Virus record (IMG/VR): IMGVR_UViG_3300025438_001139
Span: 1-28,970 of that record
Length of the DNA: 28,970 nucleotides
Strand: one strand, 5' to 3'
From: a virus
This document shows, piece by piece, positions 1-9,787 of this stretch; the stretch's first letter is position 1, and every line of letters begins with the position of its first letter. A model generated the notes under the pieces. The model was not told where the DNA came from, searched no databases, and saw only the letters and a program-made list of their open reading frames with translations. Made by a program: the position numbers and the translations under genes.

Positions 1-30
1 GGCTCTTCAACAACTGGCTCTTCAACAACT
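1..30. repeat. 15-bp tandem direct repeat, two copies
   Basis: The unit GGCTCTTCAACAACT is present twice, at 1-15 and 16-30. It lies in frame in the minus-strand gene and encodes repeated VVEEP. It may continue outside the window. Confidence 0.85.
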
Positions 31-80
31 GGGGTAGGAACTACAGTTCCTGTGAATAGATTTTTAATCCAATTAATCAT
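1..80 (-). CDS. Partial small protein with VVEEP repeats (5' end only)
   Basis: This is the beginning of a minus-strand gene that runs off the left edge. The ATG is the complement of 78-80, and a strong Shine-Dalgarno (complement of about 90-95, AAGGAG) lies just upstream. The visible 26 residues start MINWIKNLFTG and lead into a Val-Glu-Glu-Pro repeat. Short acidic, Pro-rich proteins of this kind are common as unassigned small genes in T4-like marine phages. No function can be assigned. It is divergent from the next gene, and its upstream region overlaps that gene's late promoter. Confidence 0.6.
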   Translation of the reverse strand, partial: MINWIKNLFTGTVVPTPVVEEPVVEE

Positions 81-107
81 GATATTTTCTCCTTAGGAGT
101 AATATTT

Positions 108-115
108 AATAAATA
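108..115 (+). promoter_or_regulatory. T4-type late promoter (AATAAATA)
   Basis: The octamer AATAAATA matches the T4-family late promoter element (TATAAATA, read by the gp55-type sigma). It is followed by CTTGCA and, six bases on, by an ATG at 122. The same AAATACTTGC string recurs at the 26408 promoter. Confidence 0.6.
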
Positions 116-136
116 CTTGCAATGGGAGATACAAAA

Positions 137-325
137 ATGGCAAGAAATAATAGTTCGGGTTATTCAGGAAAGTTAGTACTTGATAAAATAGTCGGTATTC
201 GACACGATCTAGGTCAACGTGCTACTCCTATTCGAAGTCTAGTAAAACCAGACACATCGTTACCTGTTCCGCTAAAATCTATGAAAACTGTTGCTAACGT
301 AACAACAGACGGCTTGAAGAAATAA
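137..325 (+). CDS. Conserved-looking 62-aa phage protein, unknown function
   Basis: A 62-aa basic protein starting MARNNSSGYSGKL. I chose the ATG at 137 because GGGAG (about 124-128) sits at good Shine-Dalgarno spacing before it. The in-frame ATG at 122 lies only six bases after the late promoter octamer, so it could only serve a leaderless transcript; it would add five residues. No domain, signal peptide or membrane segment is visible. It is followed 13 bases later by a membrane peptide gene with its own ribosome-binding site, so the two probably share one late transcript. Confidence 0.6.
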   Translation: MARNNSSGYSGKLVLDKIVGIRHDLGQRATPIRSLVKPDTSLPVPLKSMKTVANVTTDGLKK

Positions 326-338
326 CAAGGAGAATAAC

Positions 339-499
339 ATGTTACAAAAATGGATTACTGCTAGACTTAAAGAACGTACTACACTTGACGGTGCTATATT
401 AATTGGTGCCGGCATTGCATTTTTAAACCAATTGCTAGTTTAGTAGCATATGCTGCTATTGGCTACGGCGCTTGGACTCTTTGGAAAAAAGAAGACTAA
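339..499 (+). CDS. Small membrane peptide needing a -1 frameshift (53 aa)
   Basis: The ATG at 339 follows AAGGAG (327-332). In the zero frame the ORF runs 34 codons to a TAG at 441-443. The protein looks cut inside a hydrophobic stretch. Moving to the -1 frame at the T/A run (420-428) restores a longer protein ending in YAAIGYGAWTLWKKED, which makes one transmembrane helix with a charged tail, stopping at 497-499. The junction contains T TTA AAC (422-428), a textbook slippery heptamer in the correct phase, and an 8-bp stem-loop follows at 441-458. The options are programmed frameshifting, a true one-base deletion, or a sequence error in the run of five T. The role is unknown. The 3' end overlaps the convergent minus-strand gene by four bases. 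Confidence 0.55.
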
Positions 500-783
500 A
501 GTTTCCCAATTGGTCTAGAACTGCTAGCACTCATATTCCAAACTTGCTTGCGTTCTACACCCTTTCTTTGGGCAAATTTCTTACTATCGCAGGTATTACA
601 TACGTGAAAGTAGTTATTACTTAATCTCTTAGGATTCATACTTCCTCTCGGACGCACAAATTCTATATCACAACTATCACACCTAAATACAGCATAGGTA
701 CATATGCGAGTATAAGGATGCTCTGTTCCTAATTTGCTCTTACGAATGTGCCAAGTTTCTTCTTTAAATTCTTTTATAAACAT
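496..783 (-). CDS. CxxC zinc-ribbon-like hypothetical protein (95 aa)
   Basis: A 95-aa protein starting MFIKEFKEETWHIRKSKLG. It has two CxxC pairs (CDSC and CNTC) about 27 residues apart, which can form one zinc-binding site, followed by a basic stretch KKFAQRKGVERK. I know similar short CxxC proteins from T4-like marine phages, but their function is not established. It is the only complete minus-strand gene in the left half. It ends in TAG, four bases inside the convergent neighbour. A TGTAAATA string lies upstream of its start on the minus strand and could be a late promoter. Confidence 0.65.
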   Translation of the reverse strand: MFIKEFKEETWHIRKSKLGTEHPYTRICTYAVFRCDSCDIEFVRPRGSMNPKRLSNNYFHVCNTCDSKKFAQRKGVERKQVWNMSASSSRPIGKL

Positions 784-816
784 AACTATATTTACATTAA
801 GATTATAAAATTAAAT

Positions 817-824
817 AATAAATA
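817..824 (+). promoter_or_regulatory. Late promoter (AATAAATA) for the giant fibre gene
   Basis: A T4-type late octamer 48 bases before the ATG at 873. The leader between them holds a small palindrome (CTGGCTCAGCCAG, about 840-852) and the ribosome-binding site CGGAG just before the gene. Confidence 0.6.
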
Positions 825-872
825 CATACATATGGATAAACTGGCTCAGCCAGCAATTTAACGGAGCATAAA

Positions 873-3800
873 ATGGCAAAACAAGATGTAAACATTGGTG
901 TAGAAGGTAATGACGGCACAGGCGATAGTATTCGTGAGTCGTTTCGCAAAGTAAATGAAAACTTCCAAGAGATTTACGCAGTATTTGGTCAAGGTGGCCA
1001 GATTGGATTTACTACACTAGGTGATACTCCAAACACTATTGAATCAGGGCAAATTATCACAACAAATAGTGCAGGTACTGGAATTATATACAGTACTATT
1101 GGTAGTAACAGCGACCTTGATGTAAATGCAACTGATAGTATCGCAGTTGATGTAGTTAGTGTTCCAGGAAAAATTATATTATCAACAACATTTAGTGCTC
1201 TTGTTGATGACAACGTTAATCCTACACTAGGCAATCATCTTTCAGCTGCAAACTTTGCTATCGGCGGTGTTGCTGTTTCAGAAAGTGCTGCAACTGCACT
1301 TAATTCGCAACTAGGAAGAACTACTAATTACACTATTGATGATTTAGTTATTACTAAAGGTTACGCAGATAGACGTTATATCACTAGTGGCTTGCCTGTG
1401 CGTGTTGCAGCAGAGCCAGCAACAAATACACAATATACATTAACAATTACAAACTACATAGACGGAAACCTGTTTATATCAGGTCACGGTTATGATAGTG
1501 GTGCTAACGGTACTGGGTTTATTTTTAATGCAGAAAATACTGATCCTAACAATCTCACAAGCGGTGTAACTTACTACATACGTTATGTAAATGATGATCA
1601 ACTTGCTCTATATGCTACAGCAGAGCAAGCTTCTACAGAAAATACGTTAGAAGCTGCAACTAACAAACTCAGTATATCAGGAACTATTGCAGTAAGTGAT
1701 TTACACACAGTTGTAGATGCAGGGTACGATGTTACGCTAACAGGAAACTTCTTAGCAGATGTTGCAATGCCTAGAACTAGTATCACTAGACGTCAAGGTG
1801 ATACTATGACCGGGGCGTTGTTTTTACATGATCATCCGGGCGACTTAGCCGGTGATGGTGCGCCCAATGGTCCAGAAGACCTACAAGCAGCAACAAAGTA
1901 TTATGTAGATAACACTGCATACTCAAGTCCAGAAGTATTAAATGTTAGTACCATTGGTGATGATACTATGCAAGGTGTTCCCAATGGTAAAGAAGGTACA
2001 TCGTCAACATATGCATTTAGAACTATTAATGCCGCTGCACGTAGAGCAGCAGAATTAATTAGAACTGCACCAGAAGAACCTGGACCATATTTCCAAACAT
2101 TAACACATTCGGCATTCACTACTCCTGCTGTAACAATTAGTTCAGGTGTGGAAAACGGTGTAAATATAATTACAAGTGCAACGCTAAGACTAAACAAAAA
2201 ATATCTAATTTCAGAAGTATCTGGATATCTTGCTTACACTTATCCAAATTTTGTTTATACTGTTGCTACATGCGAAAGAGATTTAGGGCTAATTATTGAT
2301 AGTCTTAGAATTGATGCTGAACGTGGTAACAACGCTAACTATCTATCAAGGACAGCGGCTGAGCGCTACTACTCAAGTGTAAGTGGTAGAATTGCTGTTA
2401 GTTCACAATTAGAACAAACTAGTGATAGTTTTGCATTCCTGGGAACATTAATTACTAGTTCTATTCTACAAAATACATTGTACAATCAAAAGACTATACA
2501 AAGCATAGTTCGCAAGGCTGGAGATGTTCCTTCACTAGTTACTACTACTACTAATCACGGATTACAAGATGGAAATATTGTAGTGTTTGATACTATCTCA
2601 GGCATGACAGAAATTGAAGGTGAATTTGCATATGTAAAAGTTGTTGATGCGAGTAGTTTTGAATTGTATGCAGACTTTAACCTAATAACTAACTTTGATA
2701 ATAGTGCATATACTCCGTTTGTAAGTGGTAATATTGGACTGAGATATCAAACTAAATTTGCACAAGACATAAGTCAAACAACTGTATGGGATGGCAGTGC
2801 TGGCGGAGCTGAGCCAAACGGAGCAGCATCAATTACTGCAAATGTAGGATTGTTAAGAAATATCATTACTAATGGTATTGACTCACCTACAGCGGCAGAC
2901 GTTGCATTTGGTAATAGATATGCTCTTGAACTTACAAATAGTACTGCTGGTGAATTAGATCAAACATCAACCGGCAATGTTGATGCTTTACCTGGTAAAG
3001 TGTTAAGAGGTAAACGCACAGCAGCAATTGGACGTATTGTTACGTATACACAAGATACTGCCTCAACTACCTTCTTTATGCAATTATTATCACCTATAGA
3101 GTTTGATACAGGTGAAGAAATTGAATTAGGTAATTATGTTAAAGCTAAACAGGTTCTTATCAGAGTTGAAACAGGTATTTACGAAGAAGACTTTCCGATC
3201 AGAATTAGTAAAAACATATCACTAAAAGGTGACGAATTTAGACGAGTAATTATTCGTCCGAAGCGCAGACAGTCTCAAAGTGTGTATGCTGATACATATT
3301 TTTATAGAGATGCAACATTTGACGGATTAACTGTAACAACAACCGGCACACCATTTGTTAACCAAACTGGTGCAACACAAGGTTATTTTGGTCGACACTA
3401 CCTTACTGATAATACTAAGCCATCAAATGTCGGAGCAACATTTACTAATCTAGGAAAATATCTTGCTGCTAGTGAAATTGTCAAAAGTAACAAAGAATTT
3501 ATACAAGATGAGGTAATTTATTTTATTGAAACTACGTATCCTTCGCTGGTTTATAACGAAACAACCTACCGTAGAGATACTGGATATATTGTAGACGGTA
3601 TTGTTAAAGACCTATTAAAGGGCGGTAAAGAATTTGCTCTTGAAAATCAAGGCGAATACTACGCAGGCGCTGTCGCAGGACAAGAAACAGAAACAGCAGC
3701 AGCAATTGGACATATTAGTACACTACTAGGATCTTTGTTAGTAGGAGTAGCTCCAACTAAAAATGCAGGCACAGATTATGATCCAGATATAAGTTTAGGA

Positions 3801-6800
3801 AAAGCTGAACCAGATTGGGCTGCAGGTGTTAGCTACCTGCAAGGAGCATTTGTTAAAAAAGGAACGCTATATTACAGAGCATTAAGAACTCACAAATCAG
3901 TAGCCGGCGACGAAAATACTGATAATCTAAGTGCAACATTTGGACAATTAACAAATACACTGCTGTGGGCACCAGTTATTAGTAGTGTTAGTGTAGTTGG
4001 CGAGCTAGTTAACGTAGTTGTATTTGCATTTGATGTAAATTATAATCCACCTAAGCGAAATGACGAGATGGATGTGTTCTTGATGGATGACGCAACTATT
4101 ATTAGAAATGTTACTGTACAAGGTCACGGCGGATTTATGTGTGTCCTTGATCCAGAAGGTCAAATTCTAACTAAATCTCCATATATCCAAACAGCATCAA
4201 GTTTCTCAAGAAGTGAAAATAAGAAAGCATTCCGTGGTGGTATGTATGTTGATGCGTTTGCTGGTAACATTCCAATGCGTGTTCAAGGCAATTCCGGAAA
4301 CTATACAGATGCAAACGGCAGCATTGGATTAGGTGCATTTACTTTGTATGTCGAAAGTCAAGATGTTAACGGCCAAGCACAAGGTCTTAAATTAAGATTA
4401 CCTGAGCTACCTGCTCCTTTCTACTACAAAGGGCAGCGCTACCAAGTTAATGCTATATCAAACTATGATAGCGGTCTAGGCCGAGCAATTATATATCTTG
4501 ATCCAGGTTCAAATAGTGGTAATGGCTGGGACTTTACAGGATCTGATTTGATTGGATCTGGCGGGCACGACGAAAATGATGTCAACCAAGATATATTCCT
4601 ACAGACTGCTGGTAACAGAAGTATATTAGGTAACGACTTTACACAGATTAACGACTTAGCATACGGCCTTGTAACTAACAACGGTGCGTTCTCTGAGATG
4701 GTATCTATGTTTACATACTACTGTCATGCTGCTTACTATGCAAGTAACGGTTCAGAAATTAGATCACTAAACGGTTCTAACGGTTATGGTAACTTTGGTC
4801 TTGTTGCTGAAGGCGCAGATCCAAACGAAATCCCAGATCAAGTTATTACTGCTAGAAACATGGTGCAAAGTGTTAAAGCATTTACATATGGCGGTTATAC
4901 TAATGCGTTAACAGATACATCTATTACAGCATATGATTTCAAAGAGCCACCGATGAAAAATGCATATGTGTATATTGATCATGGTGGAATAATTGGCGGA
5001 TTAAACTATAAAATTACCAATATACAAAATCTATCTGATCCTACTAATAGCGACAGTATTGGAACTGGTGGCGCAGTAGTAGTAACAGGCATCGAAAGCG
5101 TTGATAATACTAGTATTACTGGTACTCCAGGTCCTAATGGTGTATACACTTTTGTTGGACAAAAGTCAACAAGTGGTAGCGGAGTAGGAGCAGTATTTGC
5201 TATTACAGTATCAAGTGGTGCAGCAGTGTTTAGTGTAACCAATGTTGGTAGTGGATTTAACATAGGCGATACTGTAACTATTTCAGGTGCAGATATTGGT
5301 GGAGCTAACGGTACTAACGACTTAACTATTCCAGTACTGTTAGTATACACTGCTACGCCAGGACAATTTAGTAATGAAGTTTATAGACTGTCTGTACAAG
5401 AATCTGCTTCAAATACAGACTATTTTCCAGACTTGCAAGCTGGGTTATCTCACAGTGCAGTATTTGAATATAGACACGGTGAAAACTTTATATTTGATAA
5501 TGTTGACACACAGGATATTACAGAACGTCCGAGCACTGCTGTTAACTTTGACGAAAGCAATACTGTTACTTATAGAAGTACTGGATTTACATCATCTGAT
5601 GATCAAAATCAACCGTTATTATCAACACAAATTAAAGCAACATTTGACACAGACTATAGCTATGTAACTGCTACAATTGATTATGTTAATATCGGAACTG
5701 CTGCTCCTACAGGAGGTGGTACTCTAGGTAATGCAGTTACTGACACGTATCTTGCAGTTGAGAAGTTAACTTCAATAAATGCTACACGAATTGTTCAAGA
5801 TGCGACAGATGCATCAAATCAAACAATATTAAATCCAGGAGACCCTGGATATAATGGTGGTATGGTTTTTGCATATGGCGGTAGAACATTACAAGTTATC
5901 GAGTATAACCCTATTACATATGGCGCAGTTAATGGCGCTACACAAGCGAGTCCAGTTGTAATCGGAAGTACTGGTCACGGATTATCAAACGGACAGCGTG
6001 TTGAGTTTGATAGTATTGAGGGAATGACACAACTAAACGGGAATAGTTACTATGTAGGTAATGTTACTGCTAACACACTTGAATTATTTACAGACGATGT
6101 GCTGTCAACTCCGTTAGACGGACAATCATTTAGTGCATATACAAGCGGTGGACGTTGGGTCACAACTAACAGTGTATGGTATATTAACACTCAATTAATA
6201 TCTGCTACTGACGTTAATGGTTCGGGTGCAACAGGTATTAGATCTGTGCCTATAGCAGAACGAGATATTCATTGCGGACTAATAGCAGGAACTACTGCCG
6301 AAATTACAGTTGCGATTTCATTGCTAAGAGCTACTGGTCATGACTTTACAGAAATTGGTACAGGCGGATTTAATACTAGTAACTATCCAAATGTGTTACT
6401 AGGCAGCCCAGTTGGTGGGAAACTTGCTAAGGCGGGTCCATACAGCAACGAAGATGATGCAAGTAAGGCACAAGTATGGGAAAGACGCAAAGGTAGAGTA
6501 TTCTTTATCAGTTCAGACAACGACGGATTCTTCCGTGTAGGTAAGTATTTTGTTGTTGATCAATCAACTGGTAGCATCACATTTGCTGGGGATGTTGGTA
6601 TTTCGAGAGCAGCATCACTAGGCTTTAAAGCAGGTGTTACAATTGACGAATTCTCAAATGATGAATTGTTTATTGACTTATCAGATACCGCAGTACCTAC
6701 AGAGAAGGCAATTGCCAATTATGTAAGTAGACGTTTAGGTCACGATGGCACAGGACAGTTAACTGGTACTAGTAGATTTGCACCTGGCTTCTTAGCACTA

Positions 6801-8897
6801 GACGGATCAACTCCACTAGAAGCTAACTTAAATGCTAACAGTAAGCAAATTAAAAACCTACTCGATCCTACTGACGACAATGACGCAACTACTAAAGATT
6901 TTGTCAATCAGGCAGTTAGCAACTATGACGAACTAGACGATTTAAGAAACGTTACTATACACACAGTTACTCCGAGTAATTCTACTAAACAAATAATGGT
7001 TTCAACGGGTAAGCGTAGATTACTGACAGATCCAGAAACTCCAGGATCATTTACAGTCGGTGGAACAATTACCGATGGCACGGCACAAGGTACTATAGTA
7101 GCACTTGAGTCTAGATTTGATAAAGTGTTAAACAAAAATGTAAGAGTTATTACATATACATTAACTACTGCAAGCGAGTTTAATACCACAGCAAGTCCAA
7201 TTAATAACGGAGTTGTTGGCTCGTCAGGTGCAACAACAGCAGTTGTATTAGAAAATCCTGTAGATGAATTTACTAACGCAGTAGAATCAACTACTAGTGA
7301 TATTAATATTACTGTAACTCGTAGTAGTACAAATACTGAAGTTAATTTACAAATTGAGCCGCAAGCAATTATCAACAGCGATGTTAATGATACAGCGGCA
7401 ATTGCTCAAAGCAAACTAGCAATGAGTGCTGCTACTACTAGAGCTAATGCTACTGGTATTGCACAAGTTGATTTAGGACTTGCAAGTTTTGATAGTGCAA
7501 ACTTTGAAATTACTAGCGGCTGGGTTGGTATTAAAGACCAAGGTGTTGGATTTGCCGAGTTACCGGAAATTGCTACTGACACTGTTATTGGTCGCAGTGC
7601 TGCTGGAACAGGTGATCCGAGTGCAGTTGCATTTAGTACAGTAATCGACGAAGGCGGCGGCTTAGCAGATGGCGACTTTGCATCAGTTATTGCTTATGGT
7701 TCACCAAGAAATGATCCGGGTCAAGTACTTGTAAAAACTGCAACCGGAGCATATACTACTAGTGAAATATCATACGACAACGAAAACACCAGTATTGCAA
7801 AACGTGATAATACGGGTAGACTACAAGCTACTGCATATGTTATTGGTGGTACAAGTACATACGAAATACTAGCAGAAAGCTCGGGTACACTGTCGTTTAA
7901 AACTCCTGCACAAGGAGTTATTTTAACAGCAAGTGGAGCAAGTAAACCACAAATAAACACTGGCGGTAATATTAAAGTTGGCGATATGGCAGTTGCTCCT
8001 ACTGAGAGTACTTTCCAGGCAAACAGTGCGTATGGTAGCATAGGTGGTGGTGCAGGTGCTGAAACTAGTGCAATATCATCACGCTGGATTTACAGTAGCT
8101 TTATTGAGGCGCCAGGTGAGAAAGATGCAGCAGGTACAGGTATTGGACTAGGTGCTGGTACTGGATTTGCTGGTGGTGGTGCAGACGTTATTACATTTGT
8201 TACTGGCGGTACTGTTTACGGAAAAATAAGTTCAGTAGGATTTACAGGAGCAGTTGTAGGTAATGTAACCGGTAACGTAACTGGTAATGCTGGTACAATT
8301 ACAAGCCAAGCAAACTCAGCTACAATTACAGCAGCATCAACAAACGTTGGTAGCACAATTGTATTGCGAGATGCAAGTGGTAACTTTGGTGCTGGTACAA
8401 TTACAGCGGCACTGAGCGGTAATGTAACTACTACAACTCTTACAACTGGTGCAGCAGCAACAGCAGGTACTATTACAGGTAACTGGAGTTTAACTGCTGG
8501 ATCACGCATGCAAGCAACATACGCTGACTTAGCAGAGTACTATGAAGGCGATCGTGAATATGCTGTAGGTACTGTACTGGTATTTGGCGGTGATAAAGAA
8601 GTTACCGAAAGCACTACACACCGTACAACAAGAGTTGCAGGCGTAGTAAGTGATCAAAGTGCTTATATCATGAACGCAGGTTGCCCAGGTATTAAAACTT
8701 GTGTAGCATTGCAAGGTCGTGTTCCGGTTAATGTAATTGGTACAGTTGCCAAAGGTGATATGTTAGTTGCAAGTTCAATACCAGGTTATGCAGTTGTTGA
8801 TAATGATCCAAAAGTAGGAACAGTTATTGGTAAAGCAGTTGGAGTTAAGACTGATAGCGATCGCGGAACAGTTGAAGCAGTTGTGGGTAGAGTATAA
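873..8897 (+). CDS. Giant 2674-aa virion fibre/adhesin-like structural protein
   Basis: One open frame of 2674 residues, rich in Thr, Ser, Asn and Gly and very poor in Cys, which suits an extended virion appendage. The N-terminus (about 1-40) carries NDGTGDSIRESFRKVNENF, a motif that recurs in the 233-aa protein downstream and probably anchors these proteins to the particle. Three segments resemble FCCH-type beta modules (HGL-x-G...GMT...LY), near residues 195-255, 553-612 and 1690-1755. A beta-helix-like stretch lies near 760-800. Around 1870-1960 there is a conserved fibre motif with FFRVGKYFVVDQ. Low-complexity GNVTGNVTGN repeats (about 2450-2530) lead into a C-terminal domain beginning YADLAEYYEGD (about 2548 to the end), which resembles Peptidase_G2/intramolecular-chaperone-like fibre ends. 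Whether it self-cleaves cannot be judged. The gene has its own late promoter and the ribosome-binding site CGGAG. Confidence 0.85.
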   Translation: MAKQDVNIGVEGNDGTGDSIRESFRKVNENFQEIYAVFGQGGQIGFTTLGDTPNTIESGQIITTNSAGTGIIYSTIGSNSDLDVNATDSIAVDVVSVPGKIILSTTFSALVDDNVNPTLGNHLSAANFAIGGVAVSESAATALNSQLGRTTNYTIDDLVITKGYADRRYITSGLPVRVAAEPATNTQYTLTITNYIDGNLFISGHGYDSGANGTGFIFNAENTDPNNLTSGVTYYIRYVNDDQLALYATAEQASTENTLEAATNKLSISGTIAVSDLHTVVDAGYDVTLTGNFLADVAMPRTSITRRQGDTMTGALFLHDHPGDLAGDGAPNGPEDLQAATKYYVDNTAYSSPEVLNVSTIGDDTMQGVPNGKEGTSSTYAFRTINAAARRAAELIRTAPEEPGPYFQTLTHSAFTTPAVTISSGVENGVNIITSATLRLNKKYLISEVSGYLAYTYPNFVYTVATCERDLGLIIDSLRIDAERGNNANYLSRTAAERYYSSVSGRIAVSSQLEQTSDSFAFLGTLITSSILQNTLYNQKTIQSIVRKAGDVPSLVTTTTNHGLQDGNIVVFDTISGMTEIEGEFAYVKVVDASSFELYADFNLITNFDNSAYTPFVSGNIGLRYQTKFAQDISQTTVWDGSAGGAEPNGAASITANVGLLRNIITNGIDSPTAADVAFGNRYALELTNSTAGELDQTSTGNVDALPGKVLRGKRTAAIGRIVTYTQDTASTTFFMQLLSPIEFDTGEEIELGNYVKAKQVLIRVETGIYEEDFPIRISKNISLKGDEFRRVIIRPKRRQSQSVYADTYFYRDATFDGLTVTTTGTPFVNQTGATQGYFGRHYLTDNTKPSNVGATFTNLGKYLAASEIVKSNKEFIQDEVIYFIETTYPSLVYNETTYRRDTGYIVDGIVKDLLKGGKEFALENQGEYYAGAVAGQETETAAAIGHISTLLGSLLVGVAPTKNAGTDYDPDISLGKAEPDWAAGVSYLQGAFVKKGTLYYRALRTHKSVAGDENTDNLSATFGQLTNTLLWAPVISSVSVVGELVNVVVFAFDVNYNPPKRNDEMDVFLMDDATIIRNVTVQGHGGFMCVLDPEGQILTKSPYIQTASSFSRSENKKAFRGGMYVDAFAGNIPMRVQGNSGNYTDANGSIGLGAFTLYVESQDVNGQAQGLKLRLPELPAPFYYKGQRYQVNAISNYDSGLGRAIIYLDPGSNSGNGWDFTGSDLIGSGGHDENDVNQDIFLQTAGNRSILGNDFTQINDLAYGLVTNNGAFSEMVSMFTYYCHAAYYASNGSEIRSLNGSNGYGNFGLVAEGADPNEIPDQVITARNMVQSVKAFTYGGYTNALTDTSITAYDFKEPPMKNAYVYIDHGGIIGGLNYKITNIQNLSDPTNSDSIGTGGAVVVTGIESVDNTSITGTPGPNGVYTFVGQKSTSGSGVGAVFAITVSSGAAVFSVTNVGSGFNIGDTVTISGADIGGANGTNDLTIPVLLVYTATPGQFSNEVYRLSVQESASNTDYFPDLQAGLSHSAVFEYRHGENFIFDNVDTQDITERPSTAVNFDESNTVTYRSTGFTSSDDQNQPLLSTQIKATFDTDYSYVTATIDYVNIGTAAPTGGGTLGNAVTDTYLAVEKLTSINATRIVQDATDASNQTILNPGDPGYNGGMVFAYGGRTLQVIEYNPITYGAVNGATQASPVVIGSTGHGLSNGQRVEFDSIEGMTQLNGNSYYVGNVTANTLELFTDDVLSTPLDGQSFSAYTSGGRWVTTNSVWYINTQLISATDVNGSGATGIRSVPIAERDIHCGLIAGTTAEITVAISLLRATGHDFTEIGTGGFNTSNYPNVLLGSPVGGKLAKAGPYSNEDDASKAQVWERRKGRVFFISSDNDGFFRVGKYFVVDQSTGSITFAGDVGISRAASLGFKAGVTIDEFSNDELFIDLSDTAVPTEKAIANYVSRRLGHDGTGQLTGTSRFAPGFLALDGSTPLEANLNANSKQIKNLLDPTDDNDATTKDFVNQAVSNYDELDDLRNVTIHTVTPSNSTKQIMVSTGKRRLLTDPETPGSFTVGGTITDGTAQGTIVALESRFDKVLNKNVRVITYTLTTASEFNTTASPINNGVVGSSGATTAVVLENPVDEFTNAVESTTSDINITVTRSSTNTEVNLQIEPQAIINSDVNDTAAIAQSKLAMSAATTRANATGIAQVDLGLASFDSANFEITSGWVGIKDQGVGFAELPEIATDTVIGRSAAGTGDPSAVAFSTVIDEGGGLADGDFASVIAYGSPRNDPGQVLVKTATGAYTTSEISYDNENTSIAKRDNTGRLQATAYVIGGTSTYEILAESSGTLSFKTPAQGVILTASGASKPQINTGGNIKVGDMAVAPTESTFQANSAYGSIGGGAGAETSAISSRWIYSSFIEAPGEKDAAGTGIGLGAGTGFAGGGADVITFVTGGTVYGKISSVGFTGAVVGNVTGNVTGNAGTITSQANSATITAASTNVGSTIVLRDASGNFGAGTITAALSGNVTTTTLTTGAAATAGTITGNWSLTAGSRMQATYADLAEYYEGDREYAVGTVLVFGGDKEVTESTTHRTTRVAGVVSDQSAYIMNAGCPGIKTCVALQGRVPVNVIGTVAKGDMLVASSIPGYAVVDNDPKVGTVIGKAVGVKTDSDRGTVEAVVGRV

Positions 8898-8907
8898 TGG
8901 CAAAGCA

Positions 8908-8915
8908 AATAAATA
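8908..8915 (+). promoter_or_regulatory. Late promoter (AATAAATA)
   Basis: A late octamer in the 39-base gap after the giant fibre gene, 21 bases before the next ATG. GAGGA (8924-8928) serves as the ribosome-binding site. Confidence 0.55.
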
Positions 8916-8936
8916 CACTAAGCGAGGAAAATACAC

Positions 8937-9773
8937 ATGGCGAATAGATACCCACTAATAGTTGACACAACTGATGGTAACAAATTAAAAGAAATACCCA
9001 GTGGAGATAATCTACAACTTACAAGCAACGGTATTATTGGCGTAACTGATGTTACTGCTAGTGGCACTGTTGCAGCAGGTGTACTAAGTGCTGCAAGTAT
9101 TAAAAAAGGTGGCACTGAAATTGCAACTGTTGCAGTAACAGGCAGTTACAATGATTTAAGTAATCGTCCTACGCAACTTAGTGATTTAATAGATGACATG
9201 AATGTACTAGTGCCTGGCGACAATATTGGTCAACTTACTAACAATGTTGGTTATTTAACCACTGTTGCGTTTGGTAATTTAACTGTTACTCCAACTACAC
9301 TTGGAGGATACGGCATTACTGATGCTGCTACAAGTGTGCAAGGAGGATTGGCAGCGACTGCTGTACAACCAGGTGCTAATATTAGTACACTGTTTAATAA
9401 TTCAGGGTACTTAACAGCAGCAGATTTATCAAATGGATTAATCACAGTTGATGTTAACAACACGGGAGATTTAGTTGGTAGTGTATTTGCTGACGATTCG
9501 ACACTGATGATTGATAGTGTACTTGCTGCATTTAACTTAGATCAAACTATTAGAACTAATGTAGTTCCGGCAGCAAACGGCGTTTACGATTTAGGTGCTC
9601 CTACTCATAAATTTAAAGATTTGTATTTAAACGGTACAATAACATTCCCAGATGCTTCTGTTCAAACTACGGCCGCATTAATAAGTGAAACAATTACACT
9701 AGCAACATTAAAAACTGAAGTTGCAGCAAGTACAAACTTTACAGATTTCCAATCAAGAATAGCAGCACTATAA
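8937..9773 (+). CDS. Tail fibre-like structural protein (278 aa)
   Basis: A 278-aa protein with a composition like the giant fibre protein. The N-terminus MANRYPLIVDTTDGNKLKEI followed by PSGDNLQL is a common opening in fibre proteins of T4-like marine phages. Two NNVGYL/NNSGYL repeats occur near residues 101 and 158. A YDLGAPTHKFKDLYLNGTI segment near 217-235 matches the typical 'LG...FKDLYLxGTI' fibre-tip motif that precedes C-terminal knobs or chaperones. The end is a short helical stretch. It is probably a fibre or fibre-adaptor subunit; a receptor role is an inference. It sits between two proteins with the NDGTGD anchor motif. Confidence 0.75.
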   Translation: MANRYPLIVDTTDGNKLKEIPSGDNLQLTSNGIIGVTDVTASGTVAAGVLSAASIKKGGTEIATVAVTGSYNDLSNRPTQLSDLIDDMNVLVPGDNIGQLTNNVGYLTTVAFGNLTVTPTTLGGYGITDAATSVQGGLAATAVQPGANISTLFNNSGYLTAADLSNGLITVDVNNTGDLVGSVFADDSTLMIDSVLAAFNLDQTIRTNVVPAANGVYDLGAPTHKFKDLYLNGTITFPDASVQTTAALISETITLATLKTEVAASTNFTDFQSRIAAL

Positions 9774-9787
9774 ACGGAGAATAACAA

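Noticed and set aside
1-30. The 15-bp tandem repeat as a possible CRISPR-like or iteron array
   Set aside because: It has only two copies without spacers and is in frame with a gene encoding a Val-Glu-Glu-Pro repeat, so it is simply a coding repeat.
832-861. Nine-codon frame (MDKLAQPAI) in the leader of the giant fibre gene
   Set aside because: It has no ribosome-binding site and could easily arise by chance; it would matter only if the transcript were leaderless.
989-8714. Many open frames on the minus strand and in other frames inside the giant structural gene
   Set aside because: They lie within one long coding frame rich in Thr, Ser and Asn codons, whose complement seldom contains stops. 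They have no ribosome-binding sites and no recognisable protein features.
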